From NCBI RefSeq assembly GCF_012396505.1, contig NZ_JAAXPN010000001.1, positions 1 to 64,000 of the forward strand: a stretch of DNA of 64,000 nucleotides. The letters run 5' to 3'. Below the pieces are notes generated by a model. It was not told the origin of the DNA. It saw nothing but the letters and a program-made list of their open reading frames with translations, and made no database searches. Positions 27,681 to 38,045 of this stretch are shown piece by piece. Every line of letters begins with the position of its first letter. The first letter of the stretch is position 1. The translations under genes and the position numbers were made by a program. This stretch comes from Periweissella fabalis (lineage in GTDB: Bacteria > Bacillota > Bacilli > Lactobacillales > Lactobacillaceae).

Positions 27681-28715
27681 TTAACGTTGCATATTAACTT
27701 GTATTTGAACAAGCAAGCTACTTAATAATGTACATGACTCTAAGAAATTAGTGATGACAATTGGTTTAAGCGATGCCGATGTTTGTTGTGATTGAGCAAT
27801 CGCCATTGCAATACTAGCATCATTGCCCATGATTTTAACAGCTGTAACGGCTAATGCATCTGGTGTTGAGCCATAGCCTGCTGCGGTAATTTCGTTAATA
27901 ATCGTTCGTAAATCAGTTACCATGATATGAATAGTATTATGAACATCAGCAATGCCAAGGTGAGCGGGTTTAGTGAAAAATTTATTACCAGCATTAAAGG
28001 TGATGTTATAGGCCAAGCTAATATTTTTAGCTAAATTATCTTCGAAATTAACAGGTATATCACGTTGGATAGGAAGTGGTGCATGATTGATTGGTAATTC
28101 AAGTAATTGCGGATAAGCGGTACTAATACTTTGTAAGTCATTTTCGATTGTTTTAAGCCAAGTTGCTAACTTAAGAGCCCGATGTTTGGGCGCAATATGT
28201 TGCAATAATGGAGCTGTCATGCCGGAACTTTCAAGCTGATGAAGATCTGTTACTAATTGACGAATCTGATAGATTAAATGATTAACTGCAGCTGCTGCTA
28301 CCACATTAGTAATGGTTGGGAAAGTGGCTGCTATAACTTGTGAACATTCAATATCAGTTGCTTTAACGGCAACAAATGGATTGATTTGAGTACAAGTAGC
28401 TACAATTAACTGATCAACACGCGTGTTGATTTGTGAATCGGCATCATCATGATAGATGTGTACGGGGAATAATTTGGCGATAGTAATATTATTTTGTGAT
28501 AATAGCTGTTCACATGCTTGAATAATTAGTGCACCGACATTAGCATCAAGGGCACGGGCATCAATATTGCAACGTGCAGCTGCCCGTTTAGTATGGAGTA
28601 AAGCACGCACAACTTGAATGGGCATGGTTGGTCCAGTCATTGCTAATGGATTTAGCAATTGTGGTGCTTCGATAATCGGGGAGACAGGTTCTTCAGCGGT
28701 ATTAGTTAATAACAT
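27681..28715 (-). CDS. Fumarase/aspartase-superfamily pseudoenzyme (catalytic loop missing)
   Basis: The 344-residue protein aligns by eye with class II fumarases. Residues 22-70 (N-P-L-A-M-T-G-P-T-M-P... K-R-A-A-A) match the N-terminal domain. Residues 84-160 match the region around the SGSGTQSNMN and SQSSND motifs, but here these read H-D-D-A-D-S-Q and S-Q-V-I-A-A-T. Residues 239-283 match the P-N-K-F-E-A helix region, and 294-334 match M-G-N-D-x-x-I...K-P-x-x-I-x-N-F-L. The G-S-S-x-M-P-x-K-x-N signature and catalytic loop are deleted between 283 and 290, no G-R-T-H motif is recognisable, and the C-terminal domain is absent (usual length about 460). Activity is very unlikely. The frame is open and AGAAGGA precedes ATG 28715. 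A role is unknown. Confidence 0.65.
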   Translation of the reverse strand: MLLTNTAEEPVSPIIEAPQLLNPLAMTGPTMPIQVVRALLHTKRAAARCNIDARALDANVGALIIQACEQLLSQNNITIAKLFPVHIYHDDADSQINTRVDQLIVATCTQINPFVAVKATDIECSQVIAATFPTITNVVAAAAVNHLIYQIRQLVTDLHQLESSGMTAPLLQHIAPKHRALKLATWLKTIENDLQSISTAYPQLLELPINHAPLPIQRDIPVNFEDNLAKNISLAYNITFNAGNKFFTKPAHLGIADVHNTIHIMVTDLRTIINEITAAGYGSTPDALAVTAVKIMGNDASIAMAIAQSQQTSASLKPIVITNFLESCTLLSSLLVQIQVNMQR

Positions 28716-28850
28716 TAATTGTCCTTCTTTCAAAAATACATTAGTTTTTACTTAATAATAGAACTTATTTTAGTATATGTAAAGTGATGTGCATTTGTAG
28801 TGGCGTTAAGTGCCAGTTTGAGAAGGGATAAAAGATTATTGTAAAAAATA

Positions 28851-28864
28851 TGAAAACGCTTTCT
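28851..28864 (+). promoter_or_regulatory. CcpA-binding cre site, beta-glucosidase gene
   Basis: TGAAAACGCTTTCT matches the cre consensus at 13 of 14 positions (last base T for A). It overlaps the -35 region of the promoter that follows, a classical repression site. Confidence 0.75.
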
Positions 28865-28888
28865 TTTGTTAGGAAGATAAATTATAAT
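28860..28888 (+). promoter_or_regulatory. Promoter of the 6-phospho-beta-glucosidase gene
   Basis: A consensus TATAAT is at 28883-28888, with a weak TTTCTT -35 (28860-28865) 17 bases upstream, inside the cre site. Confidence 0.6.
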
Positions 28889-28911
28889 TAAATTGTTCTT
28901 AGTAAAACTAA

Positions 28912-30375
<1,464 letters not shown>

Positions 30376-30384
30376 AAATATATT

Positions 30385-30422
30385 AAAAAGTCCCTTGAAG
30401 AAAAATCTTCAGGGGCTTTTTT
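30385..30422. terminator. Bidirectional terminator
   Basis: AAAAGTCCCTTGAAGA pairs imperfectly with TCTTCAGGGGCTTTTT. It separates the convergent beta-glucosidase and amidase genes. The CTTGAAGA...TCTTCAG core resembles that of the dispersed repeat, but the arm is poorly conserved here. Confidence 0.75.
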
Positions 30423-30451
30423 AATGTGTCCAATTTTTTAAACGAACATTG

Positions 30452-31303
30452 TTAATGGGTTTTAAAATATTGCTCTAAACCTAATAGGACATCATCAGCA
30501 ATTGCTTGACGATAACTAGCTTGTTGAATGTATTTGAAATCATGATCACTATTAATGTAACCATTTTCAAGTAAAATTGCTGGTAAGGTATTTTGTCGAA
30601 TTACTAAAAAGTTACCAAATTCAACGCCACGACTTACAACCGGCAAATTATGCATTTGGCCATTAATTGCTGATGCTAGATTGAATGACCCGTTATTGTG
30701 ATGATAGTAATAAGCCGTTAGGCCATTAGCAGTATTGGCAGCTGGGGATGAATCAAAATGAAATGAGATTGAGGCATCAGCATGGTGAGCTTCAGCAATT
30801 TTGGGAATTTTATCAAGATAAACAATATGATCGCTTGTCCGTGTCATTATAACATTAACACCGTAAGGTTCGAGTGCATCACGGACTAATTTAGCTGTTT
30901 TTAGAGTGTAAGTTTTTTCAAATTGACCTGTATTAGAAAGAGCTCCAGTGTCATTGCCACCATGACCAGCATCAAGCATGATAGTTGTCTCGGCTAATGG
31001 CGTGAGAGCTTTTAATGGGGTTTTTCGATGCAATAACCAGACTGGTAACCAGGCAATTTTTTCGTTTGGTTGCCGAACAAGCGCCCAATTGTTCGTTTGC
31101 TTAACAACTTTTAATTTAGTTCCTTTAGTAACAAAGCCAATTGTTTTAGAAGTTCGTGAAGGGCCCGCATGGATGGGGATTTTATTGAGGGCAACAGTTT
31201 CTTGATTCTTATTTAATAAAATAAAAGCAATTACAAAGGTGAAAATGCTAAATACCGCCACAATCGTGAGAGGGATAAAGTTTTTTTTGATATATGTCTG
31301 CAT
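30452..31303 (-). CDS. N-acetylmuramoyl-L-alanine amidase with SH3 domain
   Basis: The 283-residue peptidoglycan hydrolase has one N-terminal membrane helix (about 9-30) that anchors or exports it, an SH3b-like wall-binding domain (about 35-92) and an Amidase_3 domain (about 105-280). The zinc site is complete: His114 (D-A-G-H-G-G), Glu129 (F-E-K), His182 (S-F-H-F-D) and the catalytic Glu246 (L-L-E-N-G-Y). It should cut the amide between MurNAc and stem peptide, with a role in cell separation or lysis. GGAGA precedes the ATG. Gene stands alone. Confidence 0.92.
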   Translation of the reverse strand: MQTYIKKNFIPLTIVAVFSIFTFVIAFILLNKNQETVALNKIPIHAGPSRTSKTIGFVTKGTKLKVVKQTNNWALVRQPNEKIAWLPVWLLHRKTPLKALTPLAETTIMLDAGHGGNDTGALSNTGQFEKTYTLKTAKLVRDALEPYGVNVIMTRTSDHIVYLDKIPKIAEAHHADASISFHFDSSPAANTANGLTAYYYHHNNGSFNLASAINGQMHNLPVVSRGVEFGNFLVIRQNTLPAILLENGYINSDHDFKYIQQASYRQAIADDVLLGLEQYFKTH

Positions 31304-31489
31304 CCGAGATTCTCCAATTATTTAACATACTTTAAAAAACAAGATTACCACAAAATAATTGTTGGTGCGATAAATAAGCTGAAATATCAAGATTTATTAA
31401 TTAATTTTGAATGTAACGTTTCAGGGAGTAGCGGGATATTGTATAATTAACGAATTGATACTACTATAAATTGTTAAAAGGATTGCAGT

Positions 31490-32368
31490 ATGCGCGATAT
31501 ACAGAATTATTTTGATAGACACTTATATATTGGCCGAATTGGAACGGCATTTATTTATGCCGTGATGGTTTCCGTAGCTTTAAATTATTTTTGGACGCCT
31601 GGTCATATTTATTCATCTGGGATTACTGGATTAGCACAACTATTTGATTCTTTATCACAAGGCCTATTTGGCTTTAATATTCCAGTATATATTTTCTTAT
31701 TTGTCTTCAACGTTCCTTTGATTGTTGCAGCATGGCGTTCTATTGGTCGACGCTTTGCTATTTTTACCACTATCGCTGTCGTACTTGCATCGATTATGAT
31801 TCGGGTAATTGATAAACCAGTAACACTTACACACGATCCGTTAATAGATGCTATATTTGGTGGCTTAGTAAATGGATTTGCTACCGGTTTAGCATTACGT
31901 AATGGTATTTCAACTGGTGGCTTGGATATTATAGGTATTTTAATTCGTAAACGGACCGGGATGCGCATGGGACTTGTGAATATGACTTTTAACGCCTTCA
32001 TTATGGTGGCTGCAGGTGTCGTTTTTGGTTGGCAATTTGCTTTTTATTCAGCTATCGGAGTTTTTGTTAATGCTAGGGTAATAGATACGGTTTATACGCG
32101 TCAGCAAAAGATGCAAATTATGATTATTACTGATCGTCCTAAAACTGTAGTTGATTCAATTCAAAATCATTTGCGTCGTGGAATTACGATTATCCATGGT
32201 GCAGAGGGTGCTTATAAGCATGATAATAAAGATGTCTTGTTTACGGTTATTTCGCAATATGAGCAGTATGAAGTTACCGAAGCTTTGGCAGAATCTGATG
32301 CCCACGCCTTTATGTCAATGTGGCGGGTTGATAAGATTCAAGGAAACTTCTACGAACCAAAATTATAA
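31490..32368 (+). CDS. YitT family membrane protein
   Basis: The 292-residue protein has five to six N-terminal hydrophobic segments with the family motifs P-G-H-I-Y-S-S-G-I-T-G-L-A-Q and G-I-S-T-G-G-L-D-I-I-G, then a cytosolic DUF2179 domain (about 215-285; H-L-R-R-G-I-T-I-I-H-G). The function of this family is not established. A paralogue lies at 35729-36631. A TATAAT box near 31450 gives it its own promoter. Confidence 0.85.
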   Translation: MRDIQNYFDRHLYIGRIGTAFIYAVMVSVALNYFWTPGHIYSSGITGLAQLFDSLSQGLFGFNIPVYIFLFVFNVPLIVAAWRSIGRRFAIFTTIAVVLASIMIRVIDKPVTLTHDPLIDAIFGGLVNGFATGLALRNGISTGGLDIIGILIRKRTGMRMGLVNMTFNAFIMVAAGVVFGWQFAFYSAIGVFVNARVIDTVYTRQQKMQIMIITDRPKTVVDSIQNHLRRGITIIHGAEGAYKHDNKDVLFTVISQYEQYEVTEALAESDAHAFMSMWRVDKIQGNFYEPKL

Positions 32369-32381
32369 TAAAACGATTGTC

Positions 32382-32412
32382 AAGCTAGGTCGCTAAAAAG
32401 GGACCTAGCTTT
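32382..32412 (+). terminator. Terminator after the YitT gene
   Basis: AAGCTAGGTC pairs with GACCTAGCTT (one offset base) and a T-rich end follows. Confidence 0.75.
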
Positions 32413-32475
32413 TATTATTCAAACGATTTTTGGTATAATACACCGTAGACATTGTAGAAAGTATAGGTGAAAAAT

Positions 32476-33402
32476 ATGGTTGTTCGTTTAGGTTCACATG
32501 TAGGGATGAGTGGTAAAGAAATGCTACTCGGATCAGCTAAAGAGGCCGCAAGTTACGGTGCCAACACATTTATGATTTACACAGGAGCACCACAAAATAC
32601 CCGTCGCAAGGATATTAGTGAGATGAATATCCCGGCTGGTCAAGCTTATATGGCGGAACATGATTTAGCAGAAATAGTTGTGCATGCACCATATATTATT
32701 AATTTGGGAAATACGATTGCACCTGAAAAATTTACTTTTGGGGTTGATTTTCTTAAAGCTGAAGTCCAACGTGCTGAAGCATTAGGTGCATTACAAATGA
32801 CACTTCATCCAGGTGCCCATGTTGGAGCTGGGGCTGATGCCGCTATAGCTTCAATTGCTAAAGGCTTAAATGAGGTTATTACTTCTGAGCAAAAGATTAG
32901 TATTGCCATTGAAACTATGGCTGGTAAAGGGACTGAGGTTGGACGAACATTTGAAGAAATTGCAGCTATCTTAGATAAAGTAGCCTACAACGATAAGGTA
33001 AGTGTCACAATGGACACCTGTCATATTCATGATGCTGGATACAATGTTCGTGAAGATTTTGATGGAGTTTTGAATCAGTTTGATAAAATTGTCGGGCTTG
33101 ATAAATTAGGTGTAATTCACGTTAATGACTCTAAAAATCCACAAGGGGCCCATAAAGATCGCCATGAAAATATTGGCTTTGGGTACATTGGTTATCAAGC
33201 CTTGCATGATGTTGTTTTTCATCCGCAATTGGAGAATTTAACTAAAATTATGGAAACTCCGTATGTTGGGGAGGACAAAAAAACTGCAGTAGCACCATAT
33301 GGTGCTGAAATTGCTATGCTTAAATCCGGAGAATTTGACCGTCAATTCCGGGAAAAGTTAGTTCCAGGTTGGCAAGAAGGTCCGCTTGTGACAGAACTTT
33401 AA
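32476..33402 (+). CDS. nfo: Endonuclease IV
   Basis: The 308-residue AP endonuclease cuts 5' of abasic sites in base-excision repair. The L-G-S-H-V-G-M-S-G start, a conserved H-P-G-A-H block, an [10 protein letters not shown] motif, T-C-H-I-H-D-A-G-Y and the H-V-N-D-S-K-N segment carry the trinuclear zinc ligands. A GTG at 32467 opens the frame, but the ATG at 32476 is better spaced from TAGG and gives the family start. Confidence 0.94.
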   Translation: MVVRLGSHVGMSGKEMLLGSAKEAASYGANTFMIYTGAPQNTRRKDISEMNIPAGQAYMAEHDLAEIVVHAPYIINLGNTIAPEKFTFGVDFLKAEVQRAEALGALQMTLHPGAHVGAGADAAIASIAKGLNEVITSEQKISIAIETMAGKGTEVGRTFEEIAAILDKVAYNDKVSVTMDTCHIHDAGYNVREDFDGVLNQFDKIVGLDKLGVIHVNDSKNPQGAHKDRHENIGFGYIGYQALHDVVFHPQLENLTKIMETPYVGEDKKTAVAPYGAEIAMLKSGEFDRQFREKLVPGWQEGPLVTEL

Positions 33403-33419
33403 AATAATTATTTTTTGAA

Positions 33420-33448
33420 TTGACTTGAACTTTAATATTTGCGATAAT
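33420..33448 (+). promoter_or_regulatory. Promoter of rpsU
   Basis: TTGACT (33420-33425), 17 bases, GATAAT (33443-33448). It leaves a leader of about 57 bases. Confidence 0.7.
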
Positions 33449-33511
33449 AATAATCGAGCATTTGGAACTTAGGTTATGGATGTTACATATAACTGAGAGG
33501 GGGTGTATTTC

Positions 33512-33700
33512 ATGGCAAAGACAGTCGTTCGTAAAAACGAATCTCTTGATGATGCACTTCGTCGTTTCAAGCGTGGCGTTTCTAAGGATGGTACTTTACA
33601 AGAATACCGTAAGCGTGAATTCTACGAAAAGCCATCTGTTAAGAAGAAGCTTAAGTCTGAAGCAGCTCGTAAGCGTAAAAACAAGAAGAGCCGTTTCTAA
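33512..33700 (+). CDS. rpsU: 30S ribosomal protein S21
   Basis: The 62-residue basic protein has the family pattern [21 protein letters not shown] and a Lys/Arg-rich tail. A very strong GAGGGGGTG ribosome site is 7 bases before the ATG. The frame opens three codons earlier, but MAKT is the conserved start. Confidence 0.97.
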   Translation: MAKTVVRKNESLDDALRRFKRGVSKDGTLQEYRKREFYEKPSVKKKLKSEAARKRKNKKSRF

Positions 33701-33760
33701 TAGAGCTATCTATTAATAGAAAGTGTACGCTGCGTCGAAAGACAAAGAACACTAATACGA

Positions 33761-33798
33761 AAAAGGAAGAGTCTAATTTATTAGGATCTTCCTTTTTT
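33761..33798 (+). terminator. Terminator of rpsU
   Basis: AAAAAGGAAGAGTCTAAT pairs with TTAGGATCTTCCTTTTT (small mismatch near the loop), with a T run, 60 bases after the rpsU stop. Confidence 0.85.
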
Positions 33799-33885
33799 GT
33801 CATTGTAAAGATTCAATTGCTTGTAATATGGACATAAATAGGCTATCATGTAATGATAGATTTTTTATGAAAGTGAGTTAATAGC

Positions 33886-34209
33886 ATGTTAAAACAAACA
33901 AAAAACTGGTTGCGGCAACATGATTTCGAATATCATCAAGACTTCATTCGTCCCTTGCTAGGCACTGAGCGGACATATGTTTTGAAGTTTGGCCGAGATA
34001 GTAAGAAAAACTCGCGGGTAATTGTAAAATACCGATACACTTTTTTTGGTAAGCTAAAAATTACTGAATTAGATTTGCACATTCACGGTCAACATAACCC
34101 GCGCGTCTTTGCTAGCGAAGCGGATTTTATCGAATATCTTGAGCAACATTTAGACAAAATTAAATTAGATGCTTACAAGCATCCCGAACGCTTGGAAGTA
34201 ACTGAATAG
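33886..34209 (+). CDS. Hypothetical protein
   Basis: The 107-residue protein is not recognised. It is soluble, with a helix (1-15), a beta-rich centre (about 30-75, Y-V-L-K-F-G, V-I-V-K-Y-R-Y) and a C-terminal helix (about 78-95). The ATG at 33886 follows a weak GTGAG-type ribosome site. A clear terminator directly follows, so it is a single-gene unit between rpsU and a DMT transporter. Confidence 0.65.
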   Translation: MLKQTKNWLRQHDFEYHQDFIRPLLGTERTYVLKFGRDSKKNSRVIVKYRYTFFGKLKITELDLHIHGQHNPRVFASEADFIEYLEQHLDKIKLDAYKHPERLEVTE

Positions 34210-34229
34210 GATGATAATTAATCATGAGT

Positions 34230-34266
34230 AAAAAAGATACTAGCAAAAATTGCTAGTATCTTTTTT
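34230..34266 (+). terminator. Intrinsic terminator
   Basis: A 17-base perfect stem (AAAAAAGATACTAGCAA with its complement) with an AAA loop, then T and AT-rich sequence. Confidence 0.88.
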
Positions 34267-34352
34267 AACAAATAGTAATTTTTTTGCTTTTTTTCTCAAA
34301 AAGATTATAGTTGAGATAGCAAAAAATTATCTTATGAAAGTAGGCTCATGTA

Positions 34353-35309
34353 ATGATTTTGTTGTTTATGGTATTTGGGATATTAGCAGGGGTTGTATTG
34401 GCTAATCAAAATCCCGTTAACGCATATTTACGAGTTTTTGTTATTTCACCATATGTTGCATCTTTAATTTCTTTTTCAATTGGAACGTTTTATATTGGAA
34501 TTGTAACTTTACTAGCTGGGCATCAACTTTTACCAACGGGAACGCAGATTGCTAGTAATCCGTGGTGGCTTTGGCTTGGTGGAGTAATTGCAGCAATTTA
34601 TTTAACGTCAAATATTCTATTATTTCCCAAACTTGGAGCTGTTCAAACAGTTATTTTACCAATTTTGGGTCAGGTATTAATGGGGACAGTGATTGATTCA
34701 TTTGGCTTATTTGGTGCTAAACATATTCCAATTACAGGCACCCGATTATTAGGTGTAGGAATTCTTTTAATTGGGATGTTTGTAGCAGTTGTTTTGGCTA
34801 ATAAAACTAAAGCAGAGCAAATTTATAAAAATGAATTAAAAAAGCAAGATACACCAGCTAATCTAGCCTTGTGGCGTCTTTGGGGAGTTGTTGCGGGCAT
34901 GCTTTCTGCTATCCAACAAGCAATTAACGGTCGATTAGGTCAGGTTGTTGACAGTCCCGTCCAAGCGACATTTATTTCTTTTTTAATATCGTGGTTAGTA
35001 ATTCTAGTAGTTACACTAGTTATTGATCATAAGATACATATTCCCTTAACTGCCTTTAAGAAAATGCCAAAGTGGGGCTGGATTGGTGGTATTTTAGGAG
35101 CGACATTTGTATTAATGACAGTTATTTTAGTACCAATTATCGGGGCTGGCTTAACAGTAACAACCTCATTAATTGGGCAAATATTTGGTTCAGTATTAGT
35201 AACACAATTAGGACTATGGCGATCAATTAAGAGCCCAGTAAAACGATTACAAGTATTTGGTATTATAATTATGTTAGTTGGTGTCTTAATTATTAAGGGA
35301 ATCATCTAA
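34353..35309 (+). CDS. DMT family transporter (tandem DUF606/YdcZ)
   Basis: The 318-residue protein has about ten hydrophobic segments arranged as two homologous halves (1-150 and about 170-318). Each half has an N-G-x-L or N-P-V-N motif in the first loop and a Q-x-L-x-G or Q-I-F-G-S motif in the last helix, as in fused YdcZ-type drug/metabolite transporters. Substrate unknown. A GAAAGTAGG site precedes the ATG. Confidence 0.82.
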   Translation: MILLFMVFGILAGVVLANQNPVNAYLRVFVISPYVASLISFSIGTFYIGIVTLLAGHQLLPTGTQIASNPWWLWLGGVIAAIYLTSNILLFPKLGAVQTVILPILGQVLMGTVIDSFGLFGAKHIPITGTRLLGVGILLIGMFVAVVLANKTKAEQIYKNELKKQDTPANLALWRLWGVVAGMLSAIQQAINGRLGQVVDSPVQATFISFLISWLVILVVTLVIDHKIHIPLTAFKKMPKWGWIGGILGATFVLMTVILVPIIGAGLTVTTSLIGQIFGSVLVTQLGLWRSIKSPVKRLQVFGIIIMLVGVLIIKGII

Positions 35310-35346
35310 AAAATGTACCAGAAGCTAGTCTATAGCGACAACTATT

Positions 35347-35452
35347 AAAATACCCCTCTTGAAGAAAGATTCTTTAAGAGGGGTATTTTTTAATGTATCA
35401 GACTTTTGGAGTACGCTTTGACAATAAATTATTACTAAAAACTAGTTATATC
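35347..35452 (+). repeat. Dispersed hairpin repeat, copy 5 (with terminator)
   Basis: The stem AAAATACCCCTCTTGAAGA (35347-35365) pairs with 35371-35389 and is followed by a T run. The arm (35393-35452) contains CTTTTGGAGTACG and AAATTATTACTAAAAA, the latter shared exactly with copy 4. Its right edge abuts the stop of the 89-codon minus-strand gene. Confidence 0.75.
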
Positions 35453-35720
35453 ACAAGCTTTTTTTAATGAAAGGTGCTAGATTAGCCAATAATTGACGTT
35501 CAGTGATGGTTGCAAAAGGTGCTGCGGGATGACTTTTTTTAAAGATTTTTACAAATGGTTTTTCAAATGCAACCCAATCATAATTAGGTAAGGTTGACTG
35601 TGAATATAGTTCATCAATTGATAAACCATGATGTAAGAGAATTAAAGCCATACGCGTCTCTAAAGTTAGGTGGCTATCTTGTACTAAATGTGATAGATCC
35701 GCTAAATCAAAATTTAACAT
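35451..35720 (-). CDS. Hypothetical small protein
   Basis: The 89-residue, mostly helical soluble protein is not recognised. It has an AAGGAG ribosome site 5 bases before its ATG and starts 8 bases after the YitT stop, so it is co-transcribed with that membrane protein. No catalytic or metal motif is visible. Confidence 0.65.
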   Translation of the reverse strand: MLNFDLADLSHLVQDSHLTLETRMALILLHHGLSIDELYSQSTLPNYDWVAFEKPFVKIFKKSHPAAPFATITERQLLANLAPFIKKSL

Positions 35721-35728
35721 ATAACTCC

Positions 35729-36631
35729 TTAGCGCTTTGAATTAGGCTTAACTTTTGGTAATAGTGGTTTACGTGGTCGATTATAAGTGAACCCTTCACC
35801 TAGCGTTTCTTGAACATTAAGGATGGTTGTAAAGGCCCGTTGGTCGATGCGAGCGATTAGTTGACGTAATTGATGTAATTCACTTGGGGAAACGACGACA
35901 TAAACAGTTAACCGAGGCTCGCGAGTATATGATCCTTCAGTATTAAAATAACTAGCTCCGCGATTCATCTCACTATAAACGGCACTCACAATTTCTTCGG
36001 GCTTATCAGTCATAATTAATACCCCTCGTGCAGTATAGGCACCTTCTTGGGTAATCGCTACAATACGTGAGTAAACGTAAGATGCCAGAATGGTATACAT
36101 CATGTGTAGAATATCGATGTAGACCAATGATAAAATCATGACGGTGATATCAAGCAATAGCAAACTTTTTCCCATAGGAATGCCATATTTTTTTTCTAAA
36201 ATTCGCGCAATAACATCAGTTCCACCAGTTGTACCACCGAATTTATATACTATTCCTAGCCCAGCTCCGGCAATTAACCCCGCGATAATTCCGGAAATGA
36301 ACATATCGTGATGTAAATTCAACTGGAATGGGAAAGTTTGCCAGACGTAAATCCAAAATGATAATGCAAAAATACCATATAAAGTATAAACTAATGATTT
36401 ACGCCCTAAAATCCGCCACCCAATTAAAACTAGTGGAATATTTAAGACTAACGTGGCAATCGCTGGATCAAAACCAGTCAATGCTCGTAAGATTAAAGTA
36501 ATCCCAGTAACACCACCTTCAGCAAGGCGGTTAGGAATGTTAATATTAACCAATCCCCAAGCATAGATTGCCGTTCCGATGGTGAACATTAGTAAGTCGA
36601 CAAGGCGAATTTTTTCGTTTTCTTGGACCAT
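35729..36631 (-). CDS. YitT family membrane protein (second copy)
   Basis: The 300-residue protein has five to six hydrophobic segments with N-R-L-A-E-G-G-V-T-G and F-G-G-T-T-G-G-T-D-V-I-A-R motifs, and a C-terminal DUF2179 domain (about 210-285). The frame is open 42 codons further upstream, but AGGAGG lies 7 bases before the ATG at 36631, giving MVQENEK. Paralogous to the gene at 31490; the G-G-T-D signature differs from the G-G-L-D of that copy. Function unknown. Confidence 0.86.
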   Translation of the reverse strand: MVQENEKIRLVDLLMFTIGTAIYAWGLVNINIPNRLAEGGVTGITLILRALTGFDPAIATLVLNIPLVLIGWRILGRKSLVYTLYGIFALSFWIYVWQTFPFQLNLHHDMFISGIIAGLIAGAGLGIVYKFGGTTGGTDVIARILEKKYGIPMGKSLLLLDITVMILSLVYIDILHMMYTILASYVYSRIVAITQEGAYTARGVLIMTDKPEEIVSAVYSEMNRGASYFNTEGSYTREPRLTVYVVVSPSELHQLRQLIARIDQRAFTTILNVQETLGEGFTYNRPRKPLLPKVKPNSKR

Positions 36632-36823
36632 TGAACGCCTCCTAAAAAATTTATTATGTATAATTCTAATTCTAGCATTTTTAATAATTAAAGTCGTTAA
36701 ATACATAAACAATATTTTACTATTATAATCAATAAATAAATCAGCACGCTTCTGCATTTATTTTTAGTGTTAGAATTGGTATGATATTAAGTAATAAATT
36801 GTACACAAAGAATGGAGAATGCA

Positions 36824-38044
36824 GTGAAAATTGCGAATTTACCACAAGAATTTATGGCAGCGTTACCGATTTTAGAAACGATAACTAACGCTGGCTTTGA
36901 GGCTTATTTTGTTGGTGGCAGCGTCCGCGATATGTTATTGGGCAAAGCCATTCATGATGTTGATATTGCCACAAGTGCTTATCCATCAGAAATAAAAGCT
37001 TTATTTGAAAAAACTGTTGATACGGGTATTGAACACGGAACAGTTATGATTTTAGATCACGGCAATGGCTACGAAACAACAACTTTTCGAACTGAAACCG
37101 GATATACAGATTTTCGACGGCCGGATTCTGTCAACTTTGTCCGTGATTTAGCTGAAGATTTAAAACGACGAGATTTCACAATCAATGCATTAGCGATGCG
37201 CGCAAATGGTGAAATTGTGGATTTATTTAATGGTTTAGTAGATCTTGATAACCATATTATTCGTGCGGTTGGGAATCCAATTGAACGATTCCATGAAGAT
37301 GCTTTACGGATGATGCGGGCATTACGTTTTAGCGCACAATTGGGCTTTGTAATAGAAAAGACAACTAATGAGGCGATTAAAGCTGAAGCGCATTTGCTTA
37401 CTAATATCGCTGTAGAACGAATTAATGTCGAGTTAAGTAAATTAATGCTTGGGAAAGCCGCGGCGGAGGGTTTAATGAATTTTGCCCAAAGTGGTTTATT
37501 TAATTACGTTCCCAATATAGATATGGGACGTGAATTAGATATCGTTGCAGCTGGACTAAAGTTACAAGGAAAAACCTTACCAGATGAAGCAACCGCTTGG
37601 ACGTATTTGATTGATCAATTAGGTTTAAATGAAGCTGATGCGGGTCGCTTTTTGAAAGCTTGGAAGCATAGTAATGACTTTATTAAGCAAGTAAAAACAG
37701 CATACCATTTCATTCAATTGTATCGTCAACAAGTTGAGATAACTAATTGGGAATTATATCAAGTTGGAAGTGTATTACCAATTGCATTAGCTGTATTGAA
37801 ACTCAATTTCAGTTCATTTGAAGGTGAAGAATACATGGCAGCATTGCATAACTTAGCAATTACTAATAAACGCCAATTAGCAATTGATGGACAACAATTG
37901 ATTGCTACAGGGATTGTCAAGCCAGGCCCTAAAATGGGGGAAATTTTAGGCAAAATTGAACATGCGGTTGTCATTGGTCAGTTAAAAAATCATTTATCAG
38001 ATTTACTCGCATACGCTGAAATGCTGCAAAGTAAGGGAGAATAA
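36824..38044 (+). CDS. cca: CCA tRNA nucleotidyltransferase
   Basis: The 406-residue enzyme adds or repairs the CCA end of tRNAs; neither tRNA-Tyr nor the tRNA-Ser here encodes CCA. The class II head domain shows V-G-G-S-V-R-D-M-L-L-G and D-V-D-I-A-T-S, then R-R-D-F-T-I-N-A and the neck E-D-A-L-R-M-M-R-A-L-R-F. The frame opens at ATG 36812, but GGAG sits inside that stretch and the GTG at 36824 is well spaced, so it is preferred. It heads a cluster with the ABC-F gene (one base apart), thyA and folA. Confidence 0.94.
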   Translation: MKIANLPQEFMAALPILETITNAGFEAYFVGGSVRDMLLGKAIHDVDIATSAYPSEIKALFEKTVDTGIEHGTVMILDHGNGYETTTFRTETGYTDFRRPDSVNFVRDLAEDLKRRDFTINALAMRANGEIVDLFNGLVDLDNHIIRAVGNPIERFHEDALRMMRALRFSAQLGFVIEKTTNEAIKAEAHLLTNIAVERINVELSKLMLGKAAAEGLMNFAQSGLFNYVPNIDMGRELDIVAAGLKLQGKTLPDEATAWTYLIDQLGLNEADAGRFLKAWKHSNDFIKQVKTAYHFIQLYRQQVEITNWELYQVGSVLPIALAVLKLNFSSFEGEEYMAALHNLAITNKRQLAIDGQQLIATGIVKPGPKMGEILGKIEHAVVIGQLKNHLSDLLAYAEMLQSKGE

Positions 38045-38045
38045 C

